From an uncultured Clostridia bacterium (GTDB taxonomy: Bacteria > Bacillota > Clostridia > TANB77 > CAG-508), in assembly GCA_948502395.1 (NCBI GenBank), contig CAOPES010000004.1, positions 62,001 to 126,000 of the forward strand: DNA of 64,000 nucleotides, in the 5' to 3' direction. Numbering within the stretch: the stretch's first letter is position 1; each line of letters opens with the position of its first letter. The translations under genes and the position numbers were made by a program. Below are positions 26,096 through 34,978 of this stretch, one piece after another. A model generated the notes under the pieces. It did not search any database. It saw only the letters and a list, made by a program, of their open reading frames with translations, and was not told where the DNA came from.

Positions 26096-27364
26096 ATGCA
26101 ATACAATGAGCAAGAGTTAAAAAAGGGAATAAAATTGCATACAATTAAAACAGATAAGTTTAAAACGAATTTGATAGCTGTGTTTTTAACAACAAAGTTA
26201 AATAGAGAGAATGTGACTAAAAATGCACTGATATCAACATTATTGAGACGTGGAAGTAAAACTATGGATACACAAGAAGCGATAAGTAAGCAAATGGAAG
26301 AGATGTATGGTGCGAGTTTTGATTGTGGACTAGATAAAACAGGAGATAATCAAGTTATCAAATTTTATATTGAGACTATAAACGATAACTTTATTCCACA
26401 ACAAGGGGAAGAGTTGTTGAAAACTAGTATCGAAAATATACTTGAAATAGCGTTTAATCCATATACAGAGAATGGTGGATTTAAACAAGAGTATCTTGAT
26501 CAAGAAATGAATAATATAAAGCAGAGAATTGATGGCAAGATAGATAATAAGGCGAGGTTTGCTGTTGATAGGTGTATTGAAGAGATGTATAAGGACAAGC
26601 CATTTGGATTGTTTAAATTTGGATATAAAGAGGATTTGGAGCAAATAAATGCAGTAGACCTATATAATTACTATAAACAATTAATAAATACCTGTAAAAT
26701 TGATATATTCGTTTCTGGGATTATAGATGATAATACTAAAACTATAATAGAGCAAAATGAGAATATTCAGAATTTACAAGAAAGAGAGCCTGATTATATT
26801 GTGCCTAAAATTGAAGCGAAAGAGCCTAAACAAGAAGATGTTATAACAGAGTCGATGGATGTAACGCAAGGGAAGCTAATTCTAGGGCTAGATGTTGAGT
26901 TAGATGATGATGAACAAAAATATACAACACTTATTTATAATAGTTTATTAGGTGGAGATGCTAATTCTAAAATGTTCCAAAATGTTAGAGAAAAAGCGCA
27001 TTTGGCATATGTTGCAAGTTCAAGTTATTTAAGGTATAAAAATAATATATTTGTAAATTGCGGAATAGAAATTTCGAATTATGAAAAAGCATTAGAATTA
27101 ATCAGACAGCAAATTGAAGATATGAAAAAAGGTGATTTTACAGATGAAGAGCTAGAAAACAGCAAACAAGGAGTTATAGCAAGTATAAATACAATATATG
27201 ATGAGCAAGATACACAAATAATGTATTATTTTGGGCAAGAGCTAACAAAAGCAAAAACTACATTAAAGCAATATAGTGAGAAAGTTCAAAATGTGACAAG
27301 ACAGGGAGTTGTAGATATTGCAAATAAAGTAAATGTAAACACAATTTATTTTTTAAGAGACTAA
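26096..27364 (+). CDS. yfmF: M16-family peptidase-like protein YfmF (EF-P modification protein)
   Basis: 422 residues from ATG 26096 (GAAGGAGGAG upstream); a longer open frame from 25886 runs over repeat R3 and is rejected. It has the M16 fold (KTNLIAVFLTTKLNRENVTKNALISTLLRRGSKTMDTQEAISKQMEEMYGASFD, and a second M16 domain from about 190). The zinc motif HxxEH is absent, as in YfmF and other non-catalytic M16 subunits. YfmF and YfmH are adjacent in B. subtilis, where YfmF is linked to EF-P aminopentanol modification. The next gene supplies the zinc site. Confidence 0.85.
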   Translation: MQYNEQELKKGIKLHTIKTDKFKTNLIAVFLTTKLNRENVTKNALISTLLRRGSKTMDTQEAISKQMEEMYGASFDCGLDKTGDNQVIKFYIETINDNFIPQQGEELLKTSIENILEIAFNPYTENGGFKQEYLDQEMNNIKQRIDGKIDNKARFAVDRCIEEMYKDKPFGLFKFGYKEDLEQINAVDLYNYYKQLINTCKIDIFVSGIIDDNTKTIIEQNENIQNLQEREPDYIVPKIEAKEPKQEDVITESMDVTQGKLILGLDVELDDDEQKYTTLIYNSLLGGDANSKMFQNVREKAHLAYVASSSYLRYKNNIFVNCGIEISNYEKALELIRQQIEDMKKGDFTDEELENSKQGVIASINTIYDEQDTQIMYYFGQELTKAKTTLKQYSEKVQNVTRQGVVDIANKVNVNTIYFLRD

Positions 27365-27379
27365 AAGAAAGGAGAGATT

Positions 27380-27408
27380 ATAGCGGTAAATTAAAGTAAA
27401 ACTGCTAT
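27380..27408 (+). promoter_or_regulatory. Hairpin between a ribosome site and the yfmH start
   Basis: AAAGGAGAG at 27367-27375 is 44 nt from the yfmH ATG. An 8-bp stem, ATAGCGGT with ACTGCTAT (one G-U pair), occupies the gap and would shorten it to about 15 nt. Confidence 0.35.
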
Positions 27409-27418
27409 ACAGAAAAAT

Positions 27419-28705
27419 ATGCAAGTTATTGAAAATTTAAAAGTTAAAGAGAAATTATATATTGAAAAGCTAGAAAATGGCTTAACAGTAATGATTATAC
27501 CTAAAACAGGAATTCAAAAGAAATACATCATTTGGGGAACAAATTATGGTTCAAATGATAGTGAATTTGTAGTGCCAGGAGAAGAGCAAGTTACAAGAGT
27601 GCCAAATGGTGTAGCACATTTCTTAGAGCATAAATTATTTGAACAAGAAAATGGGACAAACAGCTTAGACACACTAACAGCGCTAGGAGTAAATGCAAAC
27701 GCATACACAACAAATGACCACACAGCATATTTATATGAATGTACAGACAACTTCTATGAAGCATTAGATGAATTTATGGACTATGTTCAACATCCGTATT
27801 TCACTGACGAAAATGTGGAAAAAGAAAAAGGGATAATAGGTCAAGAAATAATGATGTATGATGATTATCCAGACTGGCGAGTATATTTAAACACAATGCA
27901 AGCAATGTATCATAATAATCCAATAAAAATCGACATAACAGGAACAATAGAGACAATCAGCAAAATAGACAAAGAGATTTTATATAAATGTTACAACACA
28001 TTTTATAATCCAGCAAATATGGCATTAGTAGTCGCAGGGGATTTCAAGCCAGAGGAAATATTGGAAGAAATCAAAAAAAGGTTAGTAGACAAAAAAAGTT
28101 CTGCAAGTATAAAAAGAATTTATCCAGAAGAGCCAGAAAGTATTGTGCAAGAAAAGATAGAACAAAAATTAGAAGTAAGCCAACCACTTTATACAATAGG
28201 AATTAAAGAAGTAAAAGAAACAAACGCAATAGAAAGCAAAAATGAAGCAGTAAGAAAATGTATAGCAATGGAAATACTGCTAACACTACTATTTGGAAGA
28301 AGCTCAGAATTATACCAAGAACTATACAAAGAAGGAATTCTATTTGGAGCACCAAGCATAGACTACGAATATGGAAAAAACTATGCACATGTCCTAATTA
28401 CAGGGCAATCACCAAACCCTGAAAAATTATATGAAAGATTTAAACAACAAGTAAGAAAATTCAAACAAAATGGAATAAACGAAAATGACTTTGAAAGAAT
28501 AAAAAAGACAATTTATGGTAGATATGTCAAAGAATACAACGATGTTCAAGACATTGCAAGAATGTTTTTAGCAGATTATTTTAAAGGAATAAATAGTTTT
28601 GACTATTTAGAAGAAATTGACGGAGTAAATGTAGAATATTTGAACCAAGTGTTAAATTTTGTTTTTAAAGAAGATAAAATGGTGATTTCTATTGTGAAAA
28701 ATTAA
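27419..28705 (+). CDS. yfmH: M16-family zinc peptidase YfmH
   Basis: 428 residues. The N-terminal M16 domain has the inverted zinc motif HFLEH (GVAHFLEHKLFEQ) and the distal glutamate region ENVEKEKGIIGQEIMMYDD, so this is the catalytic partner of YfmF. The second M16 domain contains RSSELYQELYKEGILFG. The start matches the family (NLKVKEKLYIEKLENGLTVMIIPK). It is probably co-transcribed with yfmF (54-bp gap). Confidence 0.88.
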   Translation: MQVIENLKVKEKLYIEKLENGLTVMIIPKTGIQKKYIIWGTNYGSNDSEFVVPGEEQVTRVPNGVAHFLEHKLFEQENGTNSLDTLTALGVNANAYTTNDHTAYLYECTDNFYEALDEFMDYVQHPYFTDENVEKEKGIIGQEIMMYDDYPDWRVYLNTMQAMYHNNPIKIDITGTIETISKIDKEILYKCYNTFYNPANMALVVAGDFKPEEILEEIKKRLVDKKSSASIKRIYPEEPESIVQEKIEQKLEVSQPLYTIGIKEVKETNAIESKNEAVRKCIAMEILLTLLFGRSSELYQELYKEGILFGAPSIDYEYGKNYAHVLITGQSPNPEKLYERFKQQVRKFKQNGINENDFERIKKTIYGRYVKEYNDVQDIARMFLADYFKGINSFDYLEEIDGVNVEYLNQVLNFVFKEDKMVISIVKN

Positions 28706-28743
28706 AATAAAATGTATAAAAATGGTTTTATAAAAAATGTAAG

Positions 28744-28786
28744 AAAAACGGTAAAAGTTTGGAAAAGAAAACAATACCGTTTTTTA
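28744..28786 (+). terminator. Terminator after yfmF-yfmH
   Basis: Stem AAAACGGTA / TACCGTTTT with a 21-nt loop and a T-run. Confidence 0.7.
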
Positions 28787-28924
28787 CTGTTTTTATATGT
28801 CGAAAAAGGTCGAATAAACACGCACGAAAGTTGCTAAAAACCCTTGAAAATACTTGACTACGGGGGAATTATGTGTTAATTTATAAATGTACAAAAGATA
28901 ATTAACAAAAAAGGAGAGATTAAA

Positions 28925-29110
28925 ATGTTAAATGATGAAATTTGTAAATTAAGAGATAAATTAAATAAAAGTATAGAACAGGGCGACGATTATAGTGTTA
29001 CATATAAATTGAGCGTCGAATTGGATGAATTAATAGCCGAATATTATAAAAAGGGTGTTTTTGGGGACAGACCTAAAAAACACCCAGATATTTCAGAACA
29101 AGGTAAATGA
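28925..29110 (+). CDS. Spo0E-like aspartyl-phosphate phosphatase with repeat-derived tail
   Basis: 61 residues. Residues 5-41 (EICKLRDKLNKSIEQG...YKLSVELDELIAEYY) show the Spo0E-family helical hairpin with the SxxLD signature (LSVELDELI). Such proteins dephosphorylate Spo0A-P and restrain sporulation. Residues about 42-56 (KKGVFGDRPKKHPD) are encoded by a GGTGTTTTT-type palindromic repeat, which also appears after ftsH and dapB, so the original C-terminus has been replaced. A ribosome site AAGGAGAG precedes the ATG. Confidence 0.7.
   Translation: MLNDEICKLRDKLNKSIEQGDDYSVTYKLSVELDELIAEYYKKGVFGDRPKKHPDISEQGK
29053..29087. repeat. GGTGTTTTT-type palindrome inside the spo0E-like gene
   Basis: GGGTGTTTTTGGGGACAGACC-TAAAAAACACCC, same family as 24847-24884 and 32751-32784. 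Confidence 0.75.
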
Positions 29111-29120
29111 TTTTTATGAT

Positions 29121-29177
29121 TTTTTGGGACAGGCCAGAAAAGTTTTGTGTTTAAACTTTTTTTGCTTGTCCTAAAAA
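29121..29177. repeat. GGGACAGGC-type hairpin repeat after the spo0E-like gene
   Basis: GATTTTTTGGGACAGGC and the inverted arm GCTTGTCCTAAAAAATC enclose AAAAGTTTTGTGTTTAAACTTTTT. Confidence 0.65.
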
Positions 29178-29186
29178 ATCTTTTTT

Positions 29187-29610
29187 GTTACAAGTTAATG
29201 CTTTGGGAGTGTTTTGGGGAGCAATTGGGCAAAATTTAGCTTTTATGATTTGATTGGAATGAGATATAGAATTTGTAAGTTTATAAAAAAAGTAATGTTC
29301 GCGGACAAGTAATTATTTTATTTTTTTCATAAATTCTTCGGTTTCTTACATAAGCAAAGAAATTCTAAAATTATTTTATGGCTCCCTTCCACAGCAAGTG
29401 TGAACTCTTTCCATAAAATAATTAAAGAATTTCTAACCTTATTTCAGGGCACATTCATAATTTATTCAAAAAATAAAATAATTACTTGAGCCTGAGTGAA
29501 AGCTCCTTTTTTTATAAACATACAAATTCTTATCAAATGGAATGAACAAAATAAAAGCTAAATTTTGCCCAATTGCTCCCCAAAACACTCCCAAAGCATT
29601 AACTTGTAAC
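29187..29610. repeat. 424-bp nested inverted-repeat element in a non-coding stretch
   Basis: Outer arms 29187-29246 and 29551-29610 are perfect 60-bp inverted repeats. Homology continues imperfectly inward for about 50 bp (around AGAATTTGTA...TTTATAAAAAAAG). Inner inverted pairs follow (AAGTAATTATTTTATTTTTT with AAAAAATAAAATAATTACTT, and TTATTTTATGG with CCATAAAATAA). The whole region 29111-29724 has no convincing gene. It could be a MITE-like non-autonomous element or a large structured transcript. Confidence 0.7.
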
Positions 29611-29629
29611 TCTTTTTTAAATTGAACAC

Positions 29630-29658
29630 TTGAAAGAATTGGAAAAATATAATATAAT
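29630..29658 (+). promoter_or_regulatory. Promoter of lysC-dapA-dapB
   Basis: TTGAAA (29630-29635), 17-bp spacer, TATAAT (29653-29658). I see no lysine riboswitch in the roughly 65-nt leader. Confidence 0.6.
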
Positions 29659-29724
29659 ATCAAAGATAAAAATAGCATCGTTTATAATTAGACGAAGCTT
29701 GCAAAATTAAAAGGTGTGACCAGA

Positions 29725-30903
29725 ATGGAAACAATAATATTAAAATTTGGAGGGAGTTCTGTAGCAGACAATATACGATTAAACATTGTCGCAGAAAAAA
29801 TAATAAGCTTGAAAAGTCAAGTGAAAAACGTGGTAGCAGTAGTATCAGCACAAGGTAAAACGACAGATAGGCTAATAAAAGAAGCACAAGAGCTATCAGC
29901 GATACCACAAGAAAGAGAAGTAGATATGCTGCTATCTACTGGGGAACAAATAACAGCAGCAAAATTAAGTATATTACTAAATAGAAAAGGGCAAAAAGCA
30001 ATATCACTAACAGGGTGGCAAGCAGGAATTAGAACAAGTAATATACACAAAAGTGCAAAAATTGAAGAAATCAACACAACAAGGATTGAAAAAGAATTGT
30101 CACAAGGAAATGTTGTAATAATAGCAGGATTTCAAGGACTTGACGAAACGCAAGACATAACAACATTAGGTAGAGGCGGTTCAGATACAACAGCAGTAGC
30201 TTTACAGGCTGCATTAAAAGCGGATAGATGTTACATATTTTCAGATGTAGACGGAATCTACTCAGCTGACCCAAATATGATAACAGTGGCAAAAAGATTA
30301 GACGAAATATCATTTGACGAAATGCAAGAAATTGCAGACGCAGGGGCAAAAGTATTACATAATAGATGTATACAGATAGGAAAAAAATTTGATTGCGACA
30401 TTATAGCGAAATCAACATTTGCAGAAACCGGCGAAACAAAGGTATGTCAAGCAATTGAAAGTGCAGAAGTAAAAAGTATTGTTAAAAACGAAAAGTTAAT
30501 CGAAATCGAAATGGTAAAAGATACCGAAATAAGCAATTTAGAGTTTTTAAATATATATCAAACATTACTTGCTCAAAATATAATTTTAGAAAATTGTAAA
30601 AAAGAAGATATCAACACAATAAGTTTTAGAATTCCAAAAGTAGAGCAGAACAAAGTACACAAGATATTAGAAAGTGAATGTTCCGAATATAATACGAAAC
30701 AAAGGAATATCGTAAAATTAACAATTGTAGGTTATGGCATTACGCAAGATAATACAGTGTTAAATCAAGTGGTTGGAATTTTAAAGAAATATAATCTTAA
30801 AATTGAAGATATAAATTTAACACAAGCTAAAATTGAAATTTTAGTAAACAGTGATGTTGAAAATAGTATTCTAGAGGAATTACATAAAAAATTGATTAAA
30901 TAG
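29725..30903 (+). CDS. lysC: Aspartate kinase
   Basis: 392 residues from ATG 29725 (AAAGGTG upstream). The N-terminal kinase motif is METIILKFGGSSVADN, with TTLGRGGSDTTAVALQAAL and SDVDGIYSADP for catalysis and nucleotide binding. C-terminal ACT domains (from about residue 255) are expected to give lysine or threonine feedback control. It makes aspartyl-phosphate, the first step to DAP, lysine, threonine and methionine, and is followed by dapA and dapB. Confidence 0.95.
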   Translation: METIILKFGGSSVADNIRLNIVAEKIISLKSQVKNVVAVVSAQGKTTDRLIKEAQELSAIPQEREVDMLLSTGEQITAAKLSILLNRKGQKAISLTGWQAGIRTSNIHKSAKIEEINTTRIEKELSQGNVVIIAGFQGLDETQDITTLGRGGSDTTAVALQAALKADRCYIFSDVDGIYSADPNMITVAKRLDEISFDEMQEIADAGAKVLHNRCIQIGKKFDCDIIAKSTFAETGETKVCQAIESAEVKSIVKNEKLIEIEMVKDTEISNLEFLNIYQTLLAQNIILENCKKEDINTISFRIPKVEQNKVHKILESECSEYNTKQRNIVKLTIVGYGITQDNTVLNQVVGILKKYNLKIEDINLTQAKIEILVNSDVENSILEELHKKLIK

Positions 30904-30983
30904 AAATGTAAGGACGAATAATACTCAGAAAAGGCAAATTAGTTATTCAAATTTATGCCTTTAAGAAAGGAATGATATAAAAA

Positions 30984-31868
30984 ATGAAAGATATAATATT
31001 TAAAGGTTGTGGAACAGCAATAGTAACACCATTTACAGAAGACGGAGTAAACTTTGAAGAATTTGGAAAATTAATAGAAAATCAAATAGAAAATAATATA
31101 GATGCAATAATAGTATGTGGGACAACAGGAGAATCTGCCACAATGACTGAACAAGAAAAGAAAGAGACCATAAAATATGCAATTGACAAAGTGGCAAAAA
31201 GGACAAAAGTAGTTGTAGGAACAGGAAGTAACAACACAAAATCAGCAATAGAAATGTCAAAATTTGCAGAGCAAGCAGGAGCAGACGCTCTTTTAGTAGT
31301 AACACCATATTACAACAAGACAACTCAAAAAGGGTTAGTTATGCATTATACAGCAATTGCAAATGAAGTAAAATTGCCAATAATAATGTATAGCGTACCT
31401 AGTAGAACAGGTGTGAATATATTGCCAGAAACTTGTAAAGAACTATCAAAAATCGAAAACATAGTAGCAATAAAAGAAGCAAGTGGAAACATATCACAAG
31501 TAGCAAAAATAGCAAGTCTATGTGGAAACAACTTAGCAATTTACTCAGGAAATGATGACCAAATAATACCAGTACTTTCACTAGGTGGAAAAGGTGTAAT
31601 ATCAGTATTATCAAACATTATGCCAAAATACACACATGAAATGTGCTACAAATATTTTGAAGGTGATACATGTGAAGCATCAAAAATGCAATTAGAAGTA
31701 ATTGATTTATGTGATGCATTATTCTCAGAAGTTAACCCAATTCCAGCAAAATATGCATTAAACTTAATGGGATATAACTTTGGAAAGCCAAGAATGCCTT
31801 TAATAGAGTTATCTGACGCTAACAAAGAAGTACTTAAAAATGTTATGAAAAAACATAATTTAATTTAA
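30984..31868 (+). CDS. dapA: 4-hydroxy-tetrahydrodipicolinate synthase
   Basis: 294 residues, family length. It contains GTTGESATMT (pyruvate carboxylate binding), YSVPSRTG with the catalytic tyrosine (136), and VAIKEASG with Schiff-base Lys164. It condenses aspartate semialdehyde with pyruvate. Repeat R4 starts at the base after the stop codon. Confidence 0.96.
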   Translation: MKDIIFKGCGTAIVTPFTEDGVNFEEFGKLIENQIENNIDAIIVCGTTGESATMTEQEKKETIKYAIDKVAKRTKVVVGTGSNNTKSAIEMSKFAEQAGADALLVVTPYYNKTTQKGLVMHYTAIANEVKLPIIMYSVPSRTGVNILPETCKELSKIENIVAIKEASGNISQVAKIASLCGNNLAIYSGNDDQIIPVLSLGGKGVISVLSNIMPKYTHEMCYKYFEGDTCEASKMQLEVIDLCDALFSEVNPIPAKYALNLMGYNFGKPRMPLIELSDANKEVLKNVMKKHNLI

Positions 31869-31963
31869 TTGCCACTAGGGACGGACCTTTTTGGCAATAA
31901 ATTGCCATTGGGGACGGACCTTCTTGGCAGATTTCTGCCAAAGAGAACCGTCCCTGTTGGCAC
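31869..31963. repeat. REP-like repeat R4 between dapA and dapB
   Basis: Three units: TTGCCACTAGGGACGGACC-TTTTTGGCAA, TTGCCATTGGGGACGGACC-TTCTTGGCA and an inverted TGCCAAAGAGAACCGTCCC-TTGGCA. They fill nearly the whole dapA-dapB gap. Confidence 0.8.
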
Positions 31964-31982
31964 GAGAAAAGGAGAGATTTTT

Positions 31983-32732
31983 ATGATAAAAGTATTATTA
32001 AATGGTGCTAATGGCAGAATGGGAATCGAAGTAATAGATGCCATAAGCAAAACAGATGGAATGGAAATCATTTGCGGATTTGACAGAGAAGAAACAAACC
32101 AAAATGGATTTCCAGTATATAATTCAATTGAGAATATAAAGGAAAAGGTAGATGTGATTATCGACTTTTCTGTACCAGTAGCGACATTGGAGATTTTAAA
32201 ATATGCTAGAAATAATAAAACACCAATCGTAATTGCAACAACGGGATTTAATAAAGAGCAATTAAGCGAAATAGAAGAGATATCAAAGGAAATTCCTGTT
32301 TTTAGAAGTAGCAATATGTCATTAGATATAAATTTAATGGCTAGTTTGATACAAAAAGTTGCAGAAGTGCTAACAGATGCGGATATTGAAATAGTAGAGA
32401 CACATCACAATAGAAAAGTTGATAGTCCAAGTGGAACTGCAATTCTTTTAGCTGATGCGATTAATGAAGTGTTAGAGAATAAGAAAGATTATGCTTTTGA
32501 TAGAATGCAAAAAAGAGAAAAAAGAAATAAAAATGAAATTGGATTTTCTTCTATCAGGGGTGGAAATGTTGTAGGAGAGCACGAGGTTAAGTTTTTTGGA
32601 GAAAATGAAACTTTAGAAATTAAACATACATCATATTCTAGACAAGTTTTTGCAAAAGGAGCAGTTGATGCCGCTAAGTTTATTGTGGCTCAACAATCAG
32701 GATTATATGATATGAAAGATTTAGTGAAATAA
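31983..32732 (+). CDS. dapB: 4-hydroxy-tetrahydrodipicolinate reductase
   Basis: 249 residues from ATG 31983 (AAAGGAGAG upstream); a longer frame from 31869 would translate repeat R4 and is rejected. Motifs: nucleotide-binding MIKVLLNGANGRMG, ATTGFNKEQ, catalytic ETHHNRKVDSPSGTA, and RGGNVVGEHEVKFFG. It supplies tetrahydrodipicolinate, the substrate of the Ddh encoded on the opposite strand just downstream. Confidence 0.95.
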   Translation: MIKVLLNGANGRMGIEVIDAISKTDGMEIICGFDREETNQNGFPVYNSIENIKEKVDVIIDFSVPVATLEILKYARNNKTPIVIATTGFNKEQLSEIEEISKEIPVFRSSNMSLDINLMASLIQKVAEVLTDADIEIVETHHNRKVDSPSGTAILLADAINEVLENKKDYAFDRMQKREKRNKNEIGFSSIRGGNVVGEHEVKFFGENETLEIKHTSYSRQVFAKGAVDAAKFIVAQQSGLYDMKDLVK

Positions 32733-32750
32733 TATATAAAAAGTTTTAAG

Positions 32751-32785
32751 AGGTGTTTTTAGGGACTGTCCCCAAAAACACCTCA
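32751..32785. terminator. Bidirectional terminator between convergent dapB and ddh
   Basis: AGGTGTTTTTAGGGAC / GTCCCCAAAAACACCT, a near-perfect palindrome of the GGTGTTTTT repeat family, lying between converging stop codons. Confidence 0.7.
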
Positions 32786-32789
32786 AACA

Positions 32790-33776
32790 CTATAAAATAT
32801 TTTTTAATAATTCATCTCTTGACTTATTAGAAAGAGATGCAATAGGTACATCAAGCACAGTAACAGCGCCAGTAGTACCTTGCTTTCTCATTTTAGCGAT
32901 TGCACGAGCATAAGCAACTAAAACACTTGCAGTAAATTCAGGGTTAGAGTCTAATTTTAAAGAAAATTCTGCAACTTGATTTACATTTTCGCTAGTTTTA
33001 CCACTTCTTAAAACAAATCCGCCATGTGGCATTCCAAAGTGATTTTCTTTAAGCTCAGCTTCGGAAATGAAGTGTACGACTGTATTATAAGGTTCAAAGT
33101 AATTTGGCATTTCTTTAATATCTTTCTCAACTTTTTCAGCATCAGCACCATCTTCTAGAACAACAAAGCATTCTCTCCACATAACTTCGCGAACAGAAGC
33201 AAATTCTGGATTTTCGCCATTTCTTACTTTCCTAACAGCTTCATCATAAGGTACAGTATATTGAACCGCATTTTTTACACCATTTAATCTTCTTATAGCA
33301 TCTGAATGACCTTGGCTTAAACCCCTTCCATAAAATACGTAGTTTTCGCCATTAGGTAAAATAGCTTCAAATAAAGCACGGTTTATAGAGAATAGTCCTG
33401 GGTCCCAACCGCAAGAAATAAGTGCTAATGTATTAGCTTTTTTAGCAGTCTCATCCATAGAAGCAAAATACTCAGGAACTTTTGCGTGTGTGTCAAAACT
33501 ATCAACTGTATTAAACATTGAACAAACTTCTGGACCTTGAACAGGTAGGTCTGTTGCAGAACCACCACACAAAATCATAACATCTATTTCTTCCTTCATT
33601 TTTGGAGCATCTACAACATTATAAACAGGAGAATCACTGTATACAGTCTTTAAACTTGCAGGCTCACGTCTTGTAAAAATACCTTTAAGCTCCATATCTG
33701 GATTGCTTTTAACTGCAATTTCTACACCCTTTCCTAAATTTCCATAACCATAAATTCCAATTCTAATTTTTTCCAT
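32790..33776 (-). CDS. ddh: meso-diaminopimelate dehydrogenase
   Basis: 328 residues from ATG 33776 (AAAGGAT upstream). The longer reading to 33878 is encoded by a GGGACGTTTCC-type repeat and is rejected. Motifs: MEKIRIGIYGYGNLGKGVE (Rossmann), GIFTRREP, LCGGSATDLPVQGP, SFDTHAKVPEYFASMDE, SCGWDPGLFS and YGRGLSQGHSDAIRRLNGVKNAVQYT. It forms meso-DAP in one NADPH-dependent step. No dapD, dapF or other succinylase/acetylase-branch gene is in the window. Confidence 0.95.
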   Translation of the reverse strand: MEKIRIGIYGYGNLGKGVEIAVKSNPDMELKGIFTRREPASLKTVYSDSPVYNVVDAPKMKEEIDVMILCGGSATDLPVQGPEVCSMFNTVDSFDTHAKVPEYFASMDETAKKANTLALISCGWDPGLFSINRALFEAILPNGENYVFYGRGLSQGHSDAIRRLNGVKNAVQYTVPYDEAVRKVRNGENPEFASVREVMWRECFVVLEDGADAEKVEKDIKEMPNYFEPYNTVVHFISEAELKENHFGMPHGGFVLRSGKTSENVNQVAEFSLKLDSNPEFTASVLVAYARAIAKMRKQGTTGAVTVLDVPIASLSNKSRDELLKNIL

Positions 33777-33814
33777 AATATTTATCCTTTCTATTTTAAC
33801 TAATAAAATATCAG

Positions 33815-33868
33815 AGAAGTGTCCCAAAATGGACAAAATGTCCAAAAGGAAACGTCCCCAAATGTCCC
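33815..33868. repeat. GGGACGTTTCC-type repeat between asd and ddh
   Basis: GTGTCCCAAAATGGACAAAATGTCCAAAAGGAAACGTCCCC: short inverted TGTCC/GGACA units, related to 61757-61849. Confidence 0.65.
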
Positions 33869-34878
33869 TAATGAACATCGAAAATTAATTTTTCTACAAT
33901 TTGCACTGCGTTGCTAGCAGCACCTTTACGAATATTGTCAGCAACAACCCAAAGATTAACGCCAAAAGGGACACTTTCGTCACGGCGAACTCTTCCAACA
34001 AAAACTTCATCATGTCCATTAGCATTGATAGCCATAGGATATAAGTTAGAAGCAGGGTCATCTACTAAAACTAAGTTAGGAAAGCTTTTTAAAGTTTCCA
34101 ACAATTCATTCATTTCAAAATCATTTTCAAACTCAACATTAATCGACTCAGAATGAGAGTTTCGCACGGGAACTCTAACAGTAGTTGCTGTAATCTTTAA
34201 ATCAGGTCTATGTAAAATTTTTCTTGTCTCGTTAATCATTTTCATTTCTTCTTTTGTATATCCGTTATCCAAAAACACATCAATATGTGGTAAACAATTG
34301 TTGTAAATAGGATGTGGGAATTTTTGTAAAGGCTTGGAATTGTCAGTATTTTCTAAGTCACATAAACCTTCTCTTCCAGCACCTGAAACAGCTTGATATG
34401 TTGAATATACAATTCTTTTGATTTTGTATTTGTCGTCCAAAGCTTTTAAAGGTAGCATTGCTTGGATTGTAGAGCAATTTGGATTTGCAATAATTCCGTG
34501 ATTAGAATAAGCATCTTCAAAATTAACTTCAGGAACTACCAATGGAACATCGTTATCCATACGAAAATAGCTACTGTTGTCTACCACAATACATCCCTTG
34601 CTAGCTGCAATAGGAGCATATTTTTTAGCAGTATCTCCACCTGCTGCAAAAATTGCGAAATCAAATCCTTCATCAAAAGAAGCTTCGTTTAACTCTTCAA
34701 CTATATAATCGTTATCGAAGAATTTGATTGTTTTCCCAGCAGAATTTTTGCTTGCAAGCAATGTGTATTTTTCTACTGGTAAATTTTTTTCTTCAAGGAC
34801 TTTTAGAACTGTTCTTCCAACAAGCCCTGTTGCGCCGACTACGGCAATTTTATAATTTTTCAAATTTATTACCCCCAT
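33868..34878 (-). CDS. asd: Aspartate-semialdehyde dehydrogenase
   Basis: About 336 residues. Motifs: KIAVVGATGLVGRTVLKVLEE (NADP binding), VVDNSSYFRMD, VVPEVN, ANPNCSTIQ with catalytic Cys135, and HRPDLKITATTVRVPVRNSHSES. It reduces aspartyl-phosphate to the semialdehyde. The ATG at 34878 lacks a ribosome site, whereas GGGGGT lies 8 nt before an in-frame TTG (34863), which may be the true start. It forms an operon with ddh and converges on lysC-dapA-dapB. Confidence 0.94.
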   Translation of the reverse strand: MGVINLKNYKIAVVGATGLVGRTVLKVLEEKNLPVEKYTLLASKNSAGKTIKFFDNDYIVEELNEASFDEGFDFAIFAAGGDTAKKYAPIAASKGCIVVDNSSYFRMDNDVPLVVPEVNFEDAYSNHGIIANPNCSTIQAMLPLKALDDKYKIKRIVYSTYQAVSGAGREGLCDLENTDNSKPLQKFPHPIYNNCLPHIDVFLDNGYTKEEMKMINETRKILHRPDLKITATTVRVPVRNSHSESINVEFENDFEMNELLETLKSFPNLVLVDDPASNLYPMAINANGHDEVFVGRVRRDESVPFGVNLWVVADNIRKGAASNAVQIVEKLIFDVH

Positions 34879-34926
34879 TTAGGTATTAATAGTAAGAAAT
34901 GTTTTAGTTAAAACTTTTCTGGAAAT

Positions 34927-34955
34927 ATTGTACCACGTATTTGTTATTTTTGAAA
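34927..34955 (-). promoter_or_regulatory. Promoter of asd-ddh
   Basis: Minus strand TTTCAA (34950-34955), 17-bp spacer, TACAAT (34927-34932). Confidence 0.45.
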
Positions 34956-34978
34956 TAGTTTTTTTGAATTTTAACAGC

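Noticed and set aside
29466..29678. Minus-strand ORF across the large palindrome
   Set aside because: Spans inverted arms, no ribosome site, no recognisable motif.
33777..33878. N-terminal extension of ddh (starting MFIRDIWGRFL)
   Set aside because: Encoded by a GGGACGTTTCC-type repeat; the ATG at 33776 has a proper ribosome site and matches the family start.
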